A DNA stretch of 64,000 nucleotides from Croceicoccus sp. Ery15. GTDB lineage: Bacteria > Pseudomonadota > Alphaproteobacteria > Sphingomonadales > Sphingomonadaceae. The position numbers were made by a program, and so were the translations under genes. The stretch spans positions 1,848,501 through 1,912,500 of the forward strand of contig NZ_CP087588.1 in the NCBI RefSeq assembly GCF_020985305.1. The letters are read 5' to 3'. The notes below the pieces were generated by a model. It did not search any database, was not told where the DNA came from, and was given only the letters and a program-made list of their open reading frames with translations. Below are positions 16,837 to 26,320 of this stretch, in pieces. Numbering within the stretch: position 1 is the first letter of the stretch; every line of letters starts with the position of its first letter.

Positions 16837-17586
16837 ATGATGACAGCCCGTTTCAACCGCCCGCTCCTTGCCCTTGCGCTTGCGCCGCTGGCCATGCTTG
16901 CTGCGTGCGATTCCGCCGAAGAGGCAACGGACGGTTCGGTCGAAGGCGATCCGGTCGAGGCGGTGGCCGCTCCAGAAGGGCAAAGCTGGTCGCAGATCGT
17001 GGCGCCGACCGATCAGGGCGGCTTTCTGATGGGCAATCCCGATGCGCCGATCAAGTTCGTCGAATATGGGGCGTTGTCGTGCTCGCACTGCGCCGATTTC
17101 GCCAAAACCGCAGGGGAAGAGCTGCGCAGCGAATATGTCGACAGCGGACGGGTCAGCTTTGAATTGCGACTCGTCCCGCTCAGCAGCATGGATCTTCCCG
17201 CTGCCCTTTTGGTGCAATGTTCCGCGCCCGAAGCAACGATTGCACTGGCAGACCAGTTCTGGGAAAATCAGGGCACTTTCTTCCAGGCCGCGCAACAGGC
17301 CGGACAGGGCGCATTCGAACAGGTCAACGCATTGCCGCCGGAACAGCGTATGGTGGCCATGGGCGAATTGTTCGGCATGACCGATTTCTTTGCATCGCGC
17401 GGGATCTCGCGCGATCAGGCCAATGCCTGCCTTGCCGATGTCGACAAGGCACAAAGCTTCGTCGAAACCGCCGCGACTTACGAGGTGACCTCGACCCCGA
17501 CACTGGAAATCAACGGCACGCGGCTGACCGGCGCTCCCACCTGGGAAGAGCTGGAGCCTGCCCTGCAACGCGCCGGCGCCCGCTGA
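16837..17586 (+). CDS. DsbA-family thioredoxin-fold lipoprotein (CSHC)
   Basis: The protein has 249 residues. PLLALALAPLAMLAAC is a lipoprotein signal with lipobox LAAC, then an acidic linker, and a DsbA-like fold with active site CSHC (YGALSCSHCADF) near residue 84. The cis-Pro region is VTSTPTLEI. It is a paralogue of the preceding soluble CPHC protein but is predicted to be lipid-anchored. An extra Cys pair (VQCSAPE and ANACLAD) could form a structural disulfide. It ends 28 bases before smc. Confidence 0.87.
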   Translation: MMTARFNRPLLALALAPLAMLAACDSAEEATDGSVEGDPVEAVAAPEGQSWSQIVAPTDQGGFLMGNPDAPIKFVEYGALSCSHCADFAKTAGEELRSEYVDSGRVSFELRLVPLSSMDLPAALLVQCSAPEATIALADQFWENQGTFFQAAQQAGQGAFEQVNALPPEQRMVAMGELFGMTDFFASRGISRDQANACLADVDKAQSFVETAATYEVTSTPTLEINGTRLTGAPTWEELEPALQRAGAR

Positions 17587-17614
17587 TGGGGCATGGCGGC
17601 GACACTGTGATCTG

Positions 17615-20600
17615 ATGCAGTTTCGCCGCCTGCGCCTTTCCGGATTCAAAAGCTTTGTCGAACCGGCAGAGCTGCGGATCGAACCGGGGCTGACCGGCGT
17701 CGTCGGCCCCAACGGTTGCGGCAAGTCCAATCTTCTCGAAGCGATCCGCTGGGTCATGGGCGAAAGCTCGGCCAAGTCGATGCGCGGATCGGGGATGGAG
17801 GATGTGATCTTTGCGGGCACGGCCAGCCGCCCGCCCCGCAGCTTTGCCGAAGTCTCCCTGCTGACCGAAAGCGCCGATGGCGAGGAATTCGACGTCACCC
17901 GCCGGATCGAGCGGGGCGCGGGCAGCGCCTATCGCCTGAACGGCAGCGATGTCAGGGCCAAGGATATCGCGCTGATGTTCGCCGATGCGGCGACCGGCGC
18001 GCACAGCCCCGCGCTGGTATCGCAGGGCCGCATTGCCGCGGTAATTGCCGCCAAGCCCGCCGAACGCCGCCAGATGCTGGAGGAAGCCGCGGGCATTTCG
18101 GGCCTGCATGTCCGGCGCAAGGATGCCGAACAAAAGCTGCGCGCGACCGAAAACAATCTTGCCCGGCTTGAGGATCTGCTCGCCCAGCTCGACAGCCGGA
18201 TGGGCAGCTTGCGGCGGCAGGCCAAGGCGGCGGAAAAATATCGCGAGCTGTCGGACCAGATCCGCGTGGCCGAAGCGCAAGTGCTGTTCGCGCGCTGGCG
18301 CGAGGCGGCGGCGGCGGCAGATGCGGCGCGGGCCCTTGCGAAAGAGAGCGAGGCAGCGGTGACCGCCGCGCAGGCCGCGACCTCTGCCGCGCAGCATGCC
18401 CAGCAGGCCAATGCGATCCGGCTGGCGCAGGCGCGCGAGGATATGGCCGACCGGCGCGACGATGTATCGGCACAGGCGAACCTGTTGACCATGCTGACCG
18501 GCAGGCTGGAAGCGGCGCAGGAAAGGCTGGCCGATCTGGACCGGCAATATGCGCGGCTGAACAAGGACGAGGGCGACGCGGAGGAAAACACCCGCAATGC
18601 CGCCGAAGCCATGGCGCGGTTGACCCGGGAAATCGCCGCCAGCCAGCGCAATCTGACCGAAGACGAGCAGCGCCGCCCGAAGCTGGCCGCCGCGCAGGAC
18701 GATGCCGAACGCGCGGGCCGCGCCGCCGAACTGGCACTGGCGCAGGCGACTGCCGATCAGGCGCGGGTCGAGGCCGACTGGCGCGTGGCCGAGGCAGCCG
18801 TCGCGCAGGCGCAGAACAGTTTGGCGCGTGCCCGGCGCGAGCTGGAGCGGAGCGAGGCCGAGCGCGACGGATTGGGTAGCGAGGAAGAGGCGAATGCCGC
18901 ATTGCAGGCGGCCTCTGCCCGCGTCGAACAGGCCAGCGCCGCGCGCGCCGACGCCCGCGCCGCGATCGACGAGGCGCGCATCGCCCGCGAAGCCGCCAGC
19001 GCCCGCCGCGACGCCAGTGCCAGCGCGCTCGCCTCTGCCCGTGCCGAGCTGGCGGGCGTGGAGCGCGAGCACGATGCGCTGCTGCGCGACCGCACCGCGC
19101 GTGAAAAGGCCGACAAGGGCGCGAAGGGGCGCAAGCGCGCGATCGACGCGGTCAAGGCCGCGCCCGGTTACGAACGCGCCCTTGCCGCCGCCCTTGGGCG
19201 CGACGGTGCGGCCCTGCTGGCCGCGCCCGCCGATGGCGAGGAAGGGCGGTTCTGGACCGGCTCTGCCGCGCCGCAGCCGCATGGCGAAAGCCTTGCCGCC
19301 CATGTGACCGATGCACCGCCCGAATTGCAGGCCCGTCTGGCACTGGTGCGCGTGGCGGACGAGGATAAGGGTCAGGCGCTGGAGCCGGGCGAATGGCTGG
19401 TGACCCGCGCGGGCGCCTTGCGCCGGTGGGACGGTTTCGTCGTGCGGGGCGAAGGCGCGGCGGAAGCGGCCATGCTGGAGGCTGCGAACCGGCTGGACGC
19501 GCTGGCCGCGCGCTTGCCCGCTTTGCGCGATGGCTTGGCCAGGGCGGAAAGCGACCAGACCGATGCCAGCGCCGCATTCGAACAGGCGCGCGAGGCCAAT
19601 GCCGAAGCGGAACGGGCAATGACGGCAGCGGCGGACGAGGAACGCTCTGCCATGATGGCGCGCGGTCAGGCAGAGGCGGCGCTGGACCGTTTGCAACGCG
19701 CCCGCGCCGATCTGGCCGAACGGCTGACCGAACTGGCCGCCCGCGTCGACACGGCAAGGGAAGAGCTGGCCGATGCCGAAAGCCAGCGCGCGACCTTGCC
19801 CGATCCCACCGTCCAGCGGCAGGCGAGCGAGGCAGCACGCGCGCGCAACGATGCAGCCCGCACCCGCCTGCAACAGGCGATGGCCGAACATGCCGCGCTG
19901 GAACAGGCGCTGGCCGTGGGGCGGGAACGCATCAATGCGATGCGCACCGACATGCGCGGCTGGGAAGCGCGTTCGGGCGATGCCGCCCGCCGTCTAGCCG
20001 ATGTGGCCCGGCGGCGCGAGGAGATCGAGGAAGAGCGCGCCATCACTGCCGCCAAGCCCGAAGCCCTGATGCAGGATATCGAGCAGGCAAGCGCGGCGCG
20101 CGACCGGTTGACGGCCGAGCTGGACAAGGCGCAGGCCGCCCATTCCGCCGCCGAAGCCGCCGCGCGCGAGGCCGATGCCGCCTTCGCTGCCGCCAATGAA
20201 ACGCTGGCCGCCGCGCGCGAGGCCCGCGCCGGTGCCGCCGCCCGCGCCGAGAACGAGGAAGCCCGCCGCGGCGAGCTTGCCCGCGCCAGCGGCGAACGGT
20301 TCCACTGCCCGCCCCCGCTGCTGCCCGAACGCATCGGTTTCGACAGCGCAGAGGCCGCGACGATGTCCGCCGAACGCCATGCGCAGCAATTGGAAAGCCT
20401 GACCACGGCGCGCGAGCGGCTGGGCCCCGTCAATCTGGTCGCCGCGGACGAGCTGGCCGAGGCCGAGGCCCAGCACGGGTCGAGCGCCGCAGAACAGGCC
20501 GAACTGGCCGAAGCGGTGCACCGGCTGCGCGGGTCCATCGGCAGCCTTAACCGCGAGGGGCGCGAACGGCTGCGTGCCGCATTCGACGCGGTGGACGACC

Positions 20601-21046
20601 ATTTCCGATCGCTGTTCGCCACGCTGTTCGGCGGCGGTCAGGCGCATCTGGCGCTGGTCGACAGCGACGATCCGCTGGAGGCAGGGCTGGAAATCTATGC
20701 CCAGCCGCCGGGTAAGAAGCTGCAATCGCTGACCCTGTTGTCGGGCGGCGAACAGGCGCTGACCGCGGTGGCGCTGATATTCGCGCTGTTCCTGACCAAT
20801 CCGGCGCCGATCTGCGTTCTGGACGAGGTCGATGCGCCGCTGGACGACGCCAATATCGAACGTTTCTGCGACTTGCTGGAAGCCATGACGAAGCAGACGC
20901 AGACCCGTTACCTGATCGTAACCCACAATGCCGTAACCATGAGCCGGATGCACCGGCTGTTCGGTGTGACCATGGTGGAACAGGGCGTATCGCGCCTTGT
21001 CAGCGTGGATCTTGGCGGGGCAGAGGAATTGCTGGCCGCAGAATGA
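17615..21046 (+). CDS. smc: Chromosome segregation protein SMC
   Basis: The 1143-residue length is typical. Walker A GPNGCGKSNLLEAIRW lies near residue 31. Long Ala/Glu/Arg-rich coiled coils flank a hinge near residues 510-620. The C-terminal head has the signature LLSGGEQALTAVAL and Walker B CVLDEVDAPLDDAN. SMC with ScpA/ScpB condenses and segregates chromosomes. scpA and scpB are not in the window. The stop codon overlaps the start of the PH-domain gene (ATGA), suggesting cotranslation. Confidence 0.96.
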   Translation: MQFRRLRLSGFKSFVEPAELRIEPGLTGVVGPNGCGKSNLLEAIRWVMGESSAKSMRGSGMEDVIFAGTASRPPRSFAEVSLLTESADGEEFDVTRRIERGAGSAYRLNGSDVRAKDIALMFADAATGAHSPALVSQGRIAAVIAAKPAERRQMLEEAAGISGLHVRRKDAEQKLRATENNLARLEDLLAQLDSRMGSLRRQAKAAEKYRELSDQIRVAEAQVLFARWREAAAAADAARALAKESEAAVTAAQAATSAAQHAQQANAIRLAQAREDMADRRDDVSAQANLLTMLTGRLEAAQERLADLDRQYARLNKDEGDAEENTRNAAEAMARLTREIAASQRNLTEDEQRRPKLAAAQDDAERAGRAAELALAQATADQARVEADWRVAEAAVAQAQNSLARARRELERSEAERDGLGSEEEANAALQAASARVEQASAARADARAAIDEARIAREAASARRDASASALASARAELAGVEREHDALLRDRTAREKADKGAKGRKRAIDAVKAAPGYERALAAALGRDGAALLAAPADGEEGRFWTGSAAPQPHGESLAAHVTDAPPELQARLALVRVADEDKGQALEPGEWLVTRAGALRRWDGFVVRGEGAAEAAMLEAANRLDALAARLPALRDGLARAESDQTDASAAFEQAREANAEAERAMTAAADEERSAMMARGQAEAALDRLQRARADLAERLTELAARVDTAREELADAESQRATLPDPTVQRQASEAARARNDAARTRLQQAMAEHAALEQALAVGRERINAMRTDMRGWEARSGDAARRLADVARRREEIEEERAITAAKPEALMQDIEQASAARDRLTAELDKAQAAHSAAEAAAREADAAFAAANETLAAAREARAGAAARAENEEARRGELARASGERFHCPPPLLPERIGFDSAEAATMSAERHAQQLESLTTARERLGPVNLVAADELAEAEAQHGSSAAEQAELAEAVHRLRGSIGSLNREGRERLRAAFDAVDDHFRSLFATLFGGGQAHLALVDSDDPLEAGLEIYAQPPGKKLQSLTLLSGGEQALTAVALIFALFLTNPAPICVLDEVDAPLDDANIERFCDLLEAMTKQTQTRYLIVTHNAVTMSRMHRLFGVTMVEQGVSRLVSVDLGGAEELLAAE

Positions 21047-21537
21047 AGACGGACACCGATCAGGACCATATGACCCAGCCGCTGACCCCGCTGCACCCCT
21101 CGCACCGCACCGCGCTGATGATCGAGGGGGCGATCGTCGCCATCCCCTTGCTGATCGCGGGGATCGTGATCGAAATCGCCGCGCCGCTGCCGATGGGCGT
21201 GGCCATCCTCCCTGCCGCTCTGGTCGCGCTGTGGTGCCTTGGCTGGGCGCCGATGCGCCGTTACCGGCACAAGGGGTTCGCGATGGGCGAGGACCGTTTG
21301 CGCGTGGTCAAGGGCTGGCTGTTTCACCGCGACACGGTGGTTCCGTTCGGGCGCGTGCAGCATATTGACGTGAACCGCGGGCCGGTCGAGCGCATGTTGG
21401 GCCTGTCGACGCTGGTGCTGCACACGGCAGGCACGCATAACAGCTCGGTCACCTTGCCGGGCCTTTTGGACGAAGATGCCCAAGCCATGCGCGAGGCAAT
21501 CCGCAGCCACATCACGCGCGAGACCGAGGGTGTCTGA
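21043..21537 (+). CDS. PH-domain (bPH_2) membrane protein, YdbS-like
   Basis: The protein has 164 residues. Two membrane helices (about residues 27-70) precede a bacterial PH domain of the DUF304/YdbS type: FAMGEDRLRVVKGWLFHRDT and VPFGRVQHIDVNRGPVER. YdbS and YdbT form a membrane pair in Bacillus, where they are linked to resistance to certain bacteriocins; the role in proteobacteria is unclear. It overlaps smc by 4 bases and the next gene by 8 bases. Confidence 0.85.
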   Translation: MKTDTDQDHMTQPLTPLHPSHRTALMIEGAIVAIPLLIAGIVIEIAAPLPMGVAILPAALVALWCLGWAPMRRYRHKGFAMGEDRLRVVKGWLFHRDTVVPFGRVQHIDVNRGPVERMLGLSTLVLHTAGTHNSSVTLPGLLDEDAQAMREAIRSHITRETEGV

Positions 21538-23074
21538 CCACGCGGAAACACACCCGCCAATAGCGGGCCAACGGACCGAGATTCTGGGCCTTGTCCCCGC
21601 GATCGGCAAATCGCTGGCGCAGGCCGTGTTCGCCATGGTCGCCGTCACCATCGGGTCCAGCGAATTGCGCAGCTATCCGCTGGCGCTGATTGGCATTGCC
21701 ATGCTGGTAATCGGCGGGGCACTGGGTTCGGCGTTCCTGCGCTGGTGGCGGACCGAATATCGCGTCGGGGCCGACGACATCCGGCTGGAAACCGGCCTGC
21801 TCTCGCGCGAGGCGCGGTCGGTTCCCTATGAGCGGATACAGGATGTCAGCATTGCCGAACCGCTGCTGGCGCGGCTGCTGGGGCTGGTATCGGTCACGTT
21901 CGAGACGGGCGCGGGCGGCAAGGACGAGATCAGCCTTGCCTATGTCACCCGCGCAGAGGGCGAGCGGCTGCGCGCCGTGGTGCGGCGGCAGCATGAAGCG
22001 CCCCGCCCGGCGGTCGACACGCCCGCCGATACAAAACCGTCCGCCCCGCCAGAAACGCCTGCGCAGACGCTGTTCGCCATGGATCTGAAGCGGGTCCTGC
22101 ATTTCGGCGTGTTCGAGTTTTCGCTGGTGGTGCTGGCCGCCATCGGCGCGGCGTTGCAACAGTTTGATTTCCTGCTGCCCTTCGACATATGGAGCGCGCG
22201 CTTCTGGACCGGATTGTTCGAGGTGCAGGCCGACACGATCCGCCATTGGGGCTTTATCGCGCAGGCGCTGGGCGCAGTGCTGGCCGTGGCATCGCTGCTG
22301 GTGCTGGGCGTGGCGACGGGCGTGGTGCGCACGGTGCTGCGCGATTACGATTTCCGGCTGGAGAAAACCGATCGCGGCTTCCGGCGGCGGCGGGGCCTGC
22401 TGAATCGTACCGATGTAGTGATGCCGGTTCACCGTGTGCAGGCGGGCGTGCTGGCGACGGGGCTGGTGCGGCGCTGGTTCGGATGGCACTCGCTGGCCTT
22501 TGTCAGCCTTGCCAATGATGCGAAATCGGCCAGCCACGATGTCGCCCCCTTTGCCCAGCCGGACGAAATCGCGCCGGTCGCGCGCGCGGCACGGATCGCG
22601 CTGCCGGGTCCGGAAACGCAATGGCACCGTCCCAGTGCGCGACCGTGGGTCGACTGCTTCGCGCTGTTCGCCGTGGTGCTGATCGCAGCAGGCGCGGGCA
22701 TGGGGATAGGCGGGGTCGACTGGTGGTTTGGCCCGTGGCTGGTCGTGCCGGTGCTGGCGGGATTATTCACCCTCAACTGGATGCGGCGCGGCTGGGCGAT
22801 GGAGGACGGGCAGGTCTTTGTCCGCACTGGTCTGCTGGCCCCCGTCATCACCTCTGCCCCCGCGATCAAGCTGCAAAGCGTGGAGATCGCGCGGGGCCCC
22901 CTGGGCATGCTGCGCGGCTATGTCGCGCTGAAATGCGGGCTGGCGGGCGGCAGTCTGGAGGTGGACGGGCTGATGGCCGAAACGGCGGAAAGCCTGCGGC
23001 AGGCGATACTGGCCGAAATCGCGCGGGTCGATTTCTCGCGGCTCAATACGCCCCAACCCGCGGTAAACAGCTGA
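21530..23074 (+). CDS. Three-PH-domain membrane protein, YdbT-like
   Basis: The protein has 514 residues. Three bPH_2 units can be seen: residues about 75-145 (IRLETGLLSREARSVPYERI), 275-345 (FRRRRGLLNRTDVVMPVHRV) and 430-500 (VFVRTGLLAPVITSAPAIKL). Paired membrane helices lie between them. This is the YdbT architecture and the natural partner of the preceding YdbS-like protein. GTG 21530 was chosen because it follows the coding overlap; the longer frame lies inside the upstream gene. It ends only 4 bases from the convergent ftsA stop. Confidence 0.85.
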   Translation: MSDHAETHPPIAGQRTEILGLVPAIGKSLAQAVFAMVAVTIGSSELRSYPLALIGIAMLVIGGALGSAFLRWWRTEYRVGADDIRLETGLLSREARSVPYERIQDVSIAEPLLARLLGLVSVTFETGAGGKDEISLAYVTRAEGERLRAVVRRQHEAPRPAVDTPADTKPSAPPETPAQTLFAMDLKRVLHFGVFEFSLVVLAAIGAALQQFDFLLPFDIWSARFWTGLFEVQADTIRHWGFIAQALGAVLAVASLLVLGVATGVVRTVLRDYDFRLEKTDRGFRRRRGLLNRTDVVMPVHRVQAGVLATGLVRRWFGWHSLAFVSLANDAKSASHDVAPFAQPDEIAPVARAARIALPGPETQWHRPSARPWVDCFALFAVVLIAAGAGMGIGGVDWWFGPWLVVPVLAGLFTLNWMRRGWAMEDGQVFVRTGLLAPVITSAPAIKLQSVEIARGPLGMLRGYVALKCGLAGGSLEVDGLMAETAESLRQAILAEIARVDFSRLNTPQPAVNS

Positions 23075-23078
23075 CCGG

Positions 23079-24359
23079 TCAGAAATATTCGCGAATGGCG
23101 CGCATCAACCTTGCGGGCAGGGTCATGCGCGCGAAACGGCTTGCGCTTTGCCAGCCGCCCGCGCTGGTGCGGATGTCCAGCGGGTCTGCCGCGGCATAGA
23201 GCACCAGACCCGACAGGCTGGCGAAACCCGGTGTCGCATGCGCTTCGGGCAGGCCGCTCATTCTGGGGGCCGCACCGGTGCGCACCGGCTTGGCCAGCGA
23301 TTGCTGCATGTAATCGGCCAGCCCCGCCAGCTCGCCGCCGCCGCCCGTCAGCACGATCTGCCGCCCGTTGCCGCCACGCCCCGTGACGAAGCCCAGCGAT
23401 TTCAGAGTCGCCGCCACGTCCTGTGTCCAGCGGGCAAGCTGGCTGTTGATCACCGCCACCAGATCGGCGCGCAGGATCGTTTCCGCGCTTTCGGCGCCCC
23501 CCCGCTCGCCCACATGGCCCAGCGGAATGCGTTCGCGGTGGTCGGTCGGGCTGGCGATGGCCGATCCATAGACGCATTTCAGCCGTTCGGCCTGCGTGCG
23601 GCGCACGCCGAAAGCCGACGCGATGGCATCGGTGATGTCGCCCGATCCGTAAGCCAGCACCGACATGCCCACCAGCACGCCGCCGACATGGACCGACACA
23701 TGCGTCACCTCTGCCCCGAAATCGACCATGGCGACGCCCAGCTCGCGCTCTTCCTCTGACAGGCAGGCATGGCCGGTCGCGATCCCCGCACCAACGACGC
23801 CCTCGACATTCAGGTGGGCGTTTTGCACCGCTTCCATCAGATTGCGCAAAGGCCCCGTCTCGGCCTCCATCACATGGACGGCGACGGCCAGACGTTCGGC
23901 ATGCAGCCCGCGCGGATTGCCGACGCCATGCGCACCGTCGAGGATGTAATGCGCCGGCTGCGCATGCAGCACCACGCGCGGCGCACCCGCGGGCGGGATG
24001 ATCTGCTCGCGTGCGTCGTTCATCAGATATTCGATGTCGTCCTGATCGATGCGGCGCCCGCCCACTTCCAGTTCGATTTCGCGGATTTCGGACAACAGGC
24101 CCGCGTTGCCACAGCCGATCCACACCGATTCCACCTGCGCATCGGCGGCGCGTTCGGCGCGTTCGATGGCATCGCGGATCGCATGGGTCGCCGCATCCAT
24201 ATCGGTGACATAGCCGCGCCGGATGCCCTCTGCCGCGCGGTGGCCGCTGCCCAGCACGACCAGCTCGCCATCGGCGGTCAATCCCGCGATCATGGCGGAA
24301 ATCCGGAACGAGCCGATATCGACCGCCCCGATGGTCTTTTCTATGCGCATCGCACCCAT
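23079..24359 (-). CDS. ftsA: Cell division protein FtsA
   Basis: This is a 426-residue actin-like protein. GAVDIGSFRISAMIAG is phosphate loop 1, VAMVDFGAEVTHVSVH is the second phosphate region, and IVLTGGGGELAGL is the adenosine motif. The last residues (ARLMRAIREYF) form the amphipathic membrane-targeting helix that lets FtsA anchor FtsZ. It begins 9 bases after ftsQ. No ftsZ follows: the next gene is convergent and ends after 4 bases. FtsA itself looks intact. Confidence 0.95.
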   Translation of the reverse strand: MGAMRIEKTIGAVDIGSFRISAMIAGLTADGELVVLGSGHRAAEGIRRGYVTDMDAATHAIRDAIERAERAADAQVESVWIGCGNAGLLSEIREIELEVGGRRIDQDDIEYLMNDAREQIIPPAGAPRVVLHAQPAHYILDGAHGVGNPRGLHAERLAVAVHVMEAETGPLRNLMEAVQNAHLNVEGVVGAGIATGHACLSEEERELGVAMVDFGAEVTHVSVHVGGVLVGMSVLAYGSGDITDAIASAFGVRRTQAERLKCVYGSAIASPTDHRERIPLGHVGERGGAESAETILRADLVAVINSQLARWTQDVAATLKSLGFVTGRGGNGRQIVLTGGGGELAGLADYMQQSLAKPVRTGAAPRMSGLPEAHATPGFASLSGLVLYAAADPLDIRTSAGGWQSASRFARMTLPARLMRAIREYF

Positions 24360-24368
24360 GGTCCCCGC

Positions 24369-25346
24369 TTAGCCCCCGATCTCTTCGCCCGATTCCTGTG
24401 CCGCCGCGGCCTGCGCAGCCTCACGCTCCAGCCGCTTGCGCTGTGCTTCCATCTCGGCCTCTTCCGCCGCGCGGCCCGGCACGCGCATATAGATGCGATC
24501 GTCGGCGCGCATGTCGAACACGGTCACCTTGCCGCCCAGCAGGCGGTTCATCCCGTCCATCCGGGCAAAGCTGACCAGCGCGTCCGACGATTCCTTGTCC
24601 CCCTCGGGCAAGGCGACGACCTGCCCCGTCTTGAAGGTCAGGTTCCAGCGGCGATGGCCGACCCATTCGGCGGCGCGCACCTGCGGTTTCAGCGCAGGTG
24701 CGGCATCCAGCAGCTCGGACAGTTCGGCCGCGCGCTCTGCCGCGCCGTCGCCCGACAGCACCAGCATTTTTTCCGCTTCGCCGCGCTTCACCGGTTGCAG
24801 GCGGTGGCCCGACGGGTCGATCAGCACGAATTCCTCCCCCTCTTGCAGCACGGCATGGGGGCGGCGTTCGACGATGTCGATGACCAGCGTGTCGGGCAGT
24901 TGGCGCGATACGCGCGCATCGGCCACCCACGGCAATTGCAGCAGTTCCCCGCGCAATTCATCCACATCCATCAAGGGCATGGGCACCTGTTGCGCGGCGA
25001 CGGCGCGTTCATAGATGGCCTGCCGGTCCATTCGGTCCACGCCGCGCACTTCCACCTTGCGCACGGTAAAGCCCGCCCCGTCCGCCATGCCGCCCACGCG
25101 GTCCCGCACAGCTTCGGGCAGGCCCGCATAAATGGCCAGCGCGACCAGAGAGGCGGCCGCCAGCAGGACGAATATGCCGATGAAGAATTTCTGCAGACCG
25201 GTTTCGGAAATCGGCACCTTGTTCCATGCCGCGCCGACCGCGCCGCCGGTCTTCTTCTTTGCGCCCTGAACCGCACGGGCCTTGCCCTTGGCGGCGGTGG
25301 CGCGGCGCACGCCCTTGCCGCCGCGACGGATGGTGGTCGCGCTCAT
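24369..25346 (-). CDS. ftsQ: Cell division protein FtsQ
   Basis: The protein has 325 residues. A basic cytoplasmic N-terminus (about 45 residues) is followed by one membrane helix (FFIGIFVLLAAASLVALAIY). The POTRA domain is VRKVEVRGVDRMDRQAIYER, and a beta domain typical of FtsQ/DivIB follows (WVADARVSRQLPDTLVIDIV). A Glu/Ala-rich tail ends the protein. FtsQ links early and late divisome proteins. ATG 25346 has a perfect AGGAGG 8 bases upstream, and the start overlaps the murB stop by 4 bases. Confidence 0.93.
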   Translation of the reverse strand: MSATTIRRGGKGVRRATAAKGKARAVQGAKKKTGGAVGAAWNKVPISETGLQKFFIGIFVLLAAASLVALAIYAGLPEAVRDRVGGMADGAGFTVRKVEVRGVDRMDRQAIYERAVAAQQVPMPLMDVDELRGELLQLPWVADARVSRQLPDTLVIDIVERRPHAVLQEGEEFVLIDPSGHRLQPVKRGEAEKMLVLSGDGAAERAAELSELLDAAPALKPQVRAAEWVGHRRWNLTFKTGQVVALPEGDKESSDALVSFARMDGMNRLLGGKVTVFDMRADDRIYMRVPGRAAEEAEMEAQRKRLEREAAQAAAAQESGEEIGG

Positions 25347-26320
25347 CGTGCAGCCTCCTCGCAGGCAGCGTCTTCGGCGGTTAGCCCGACCCGGCGGATT
25401 TCCCATTCCAGTTCGATGCCGCTATTGTCGCGGACGCGGCGGCGCACTTCCTCGCCCAATGCCTCGATATCGGCGCTGGTGGCGTGGCCATTGTTGATCA
25501 GGAAATTGGTGTGCTTCTCGCTCACTTGCGCGTCACCGATGGAAAGCCCGCGGCAACCCGCGCGGTCGACCAGTTCCCATGCGCGTTCGCCCGGCGGGTT
25601 CTTGAAGGTCGAACCGCCGGTCTTGGTGCGCAGCGGCTGCGACGCTTCGCGCGCCGCGCTGATGCGGTCCATCTCGGCCTGAATGGCGGCAGGTTCGCCC
25701 TTTTCCCCGCGCATGGTGGCGCTGGTGACGATCGCCCCTTCGGGCAGGTCCGAATGGCGATAGCTGTAATTGAGGTCGTCGGGCGTGAATACGCGCCGCT
25801 CGCCGCTGGGCAGCACAGCTTCGCATTCGATCAATATGTCCTTCACCTCGCGCCCATAGGCGCCGCCATTCATGCGGACAAAGCCGCCCACCGAACCGGG
25901 GATCGACTTCAGGAATTCCAGCCTCGCAATGCCATGGTCGCGCGCGCTGGAACTGCCCAGCACGCCCGATGTGCCGCCGCCCATTTTCAGCGTCAAACCG
26001 TCGATTTTCTCGACTCCCGAAAACCCCTTGCCCAGCCGCACGACCACCCCGTTCACGCCGCCGTCGCGGATAATCAGGTTCGACCCCAGCCCCAACCCCA
26101 TCACTGGCACCCAATCGGGCAGCGCCGCCATAAAGGCGGCCAGATCGTCGGCGTCGACCGGCTCGAACAGCAATTCGGCAGGGCCGCCCGTCTTGAACCA
26201 TGTCAGCTTTGCCAGCGGAGCATTCTGTGTCAGCCGTCCGCGCGGGCGCGGCATCGCAAAGCTGCCCTGGCGCAGCGACAGCTGCAGATCGCCGATGTCC
26301 TGGGGGCTGCCGGCCATCAT
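25343..26320 (-). CDS. murB: UDP-N-acetylenolpyruvoylglucosamine reductase MurB
   Basis: The protein has 325 residues. The FAD-binding parts are [13 protein letters not shown] and [13 protein letters not shown]; the catalytic region has [13 protein letters not shown] and GGSTFKNP. MurB reduces enolpyruvyl-UDP-GlcNAc to UDP-MurNAc with NADPH. It overlaps murC upstream and ftsQ downstream by 4 bases each. In related genera ddl usually stands between murB and ftsQ; here there is no room for it. Confidence 0.95.
   Translation of the reverse strand: MMAGSPQDIGDLQLSLRQGSFAMPRPRGRLTQNAPLAKLTWFKTGGPAELLFEPVDADDLAAFMAALPDWVPVMGLGLGSNLIIRDGGVNGVVVRLGKGFSGVEKIDGLTLKMGGGTSGVLGSSSARDHGIARLEFLKSIPGSVGGFVRMNGGAYGREVKDILIECEAVLPSGERRVFTPDDLNYSYRHSDLPEGAIVTSATMRGEKGEPAAIQAEMDRISAAREASQPLRTKTGGSTFKNPPGERAWELVDRAGCRGLSIGDAQVSEKHTNFLINNGHATSADIEALGEEVRRRVRDNSGIELEWEIRRVGLTAEDAACEEAAR

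Noticed and set aside
17510..19891. 793-codon open frame on the minus strand
   Set aside because: It is antisense to smc. The protein is biased in composition with no domains; smc has Walker and signature motifs.
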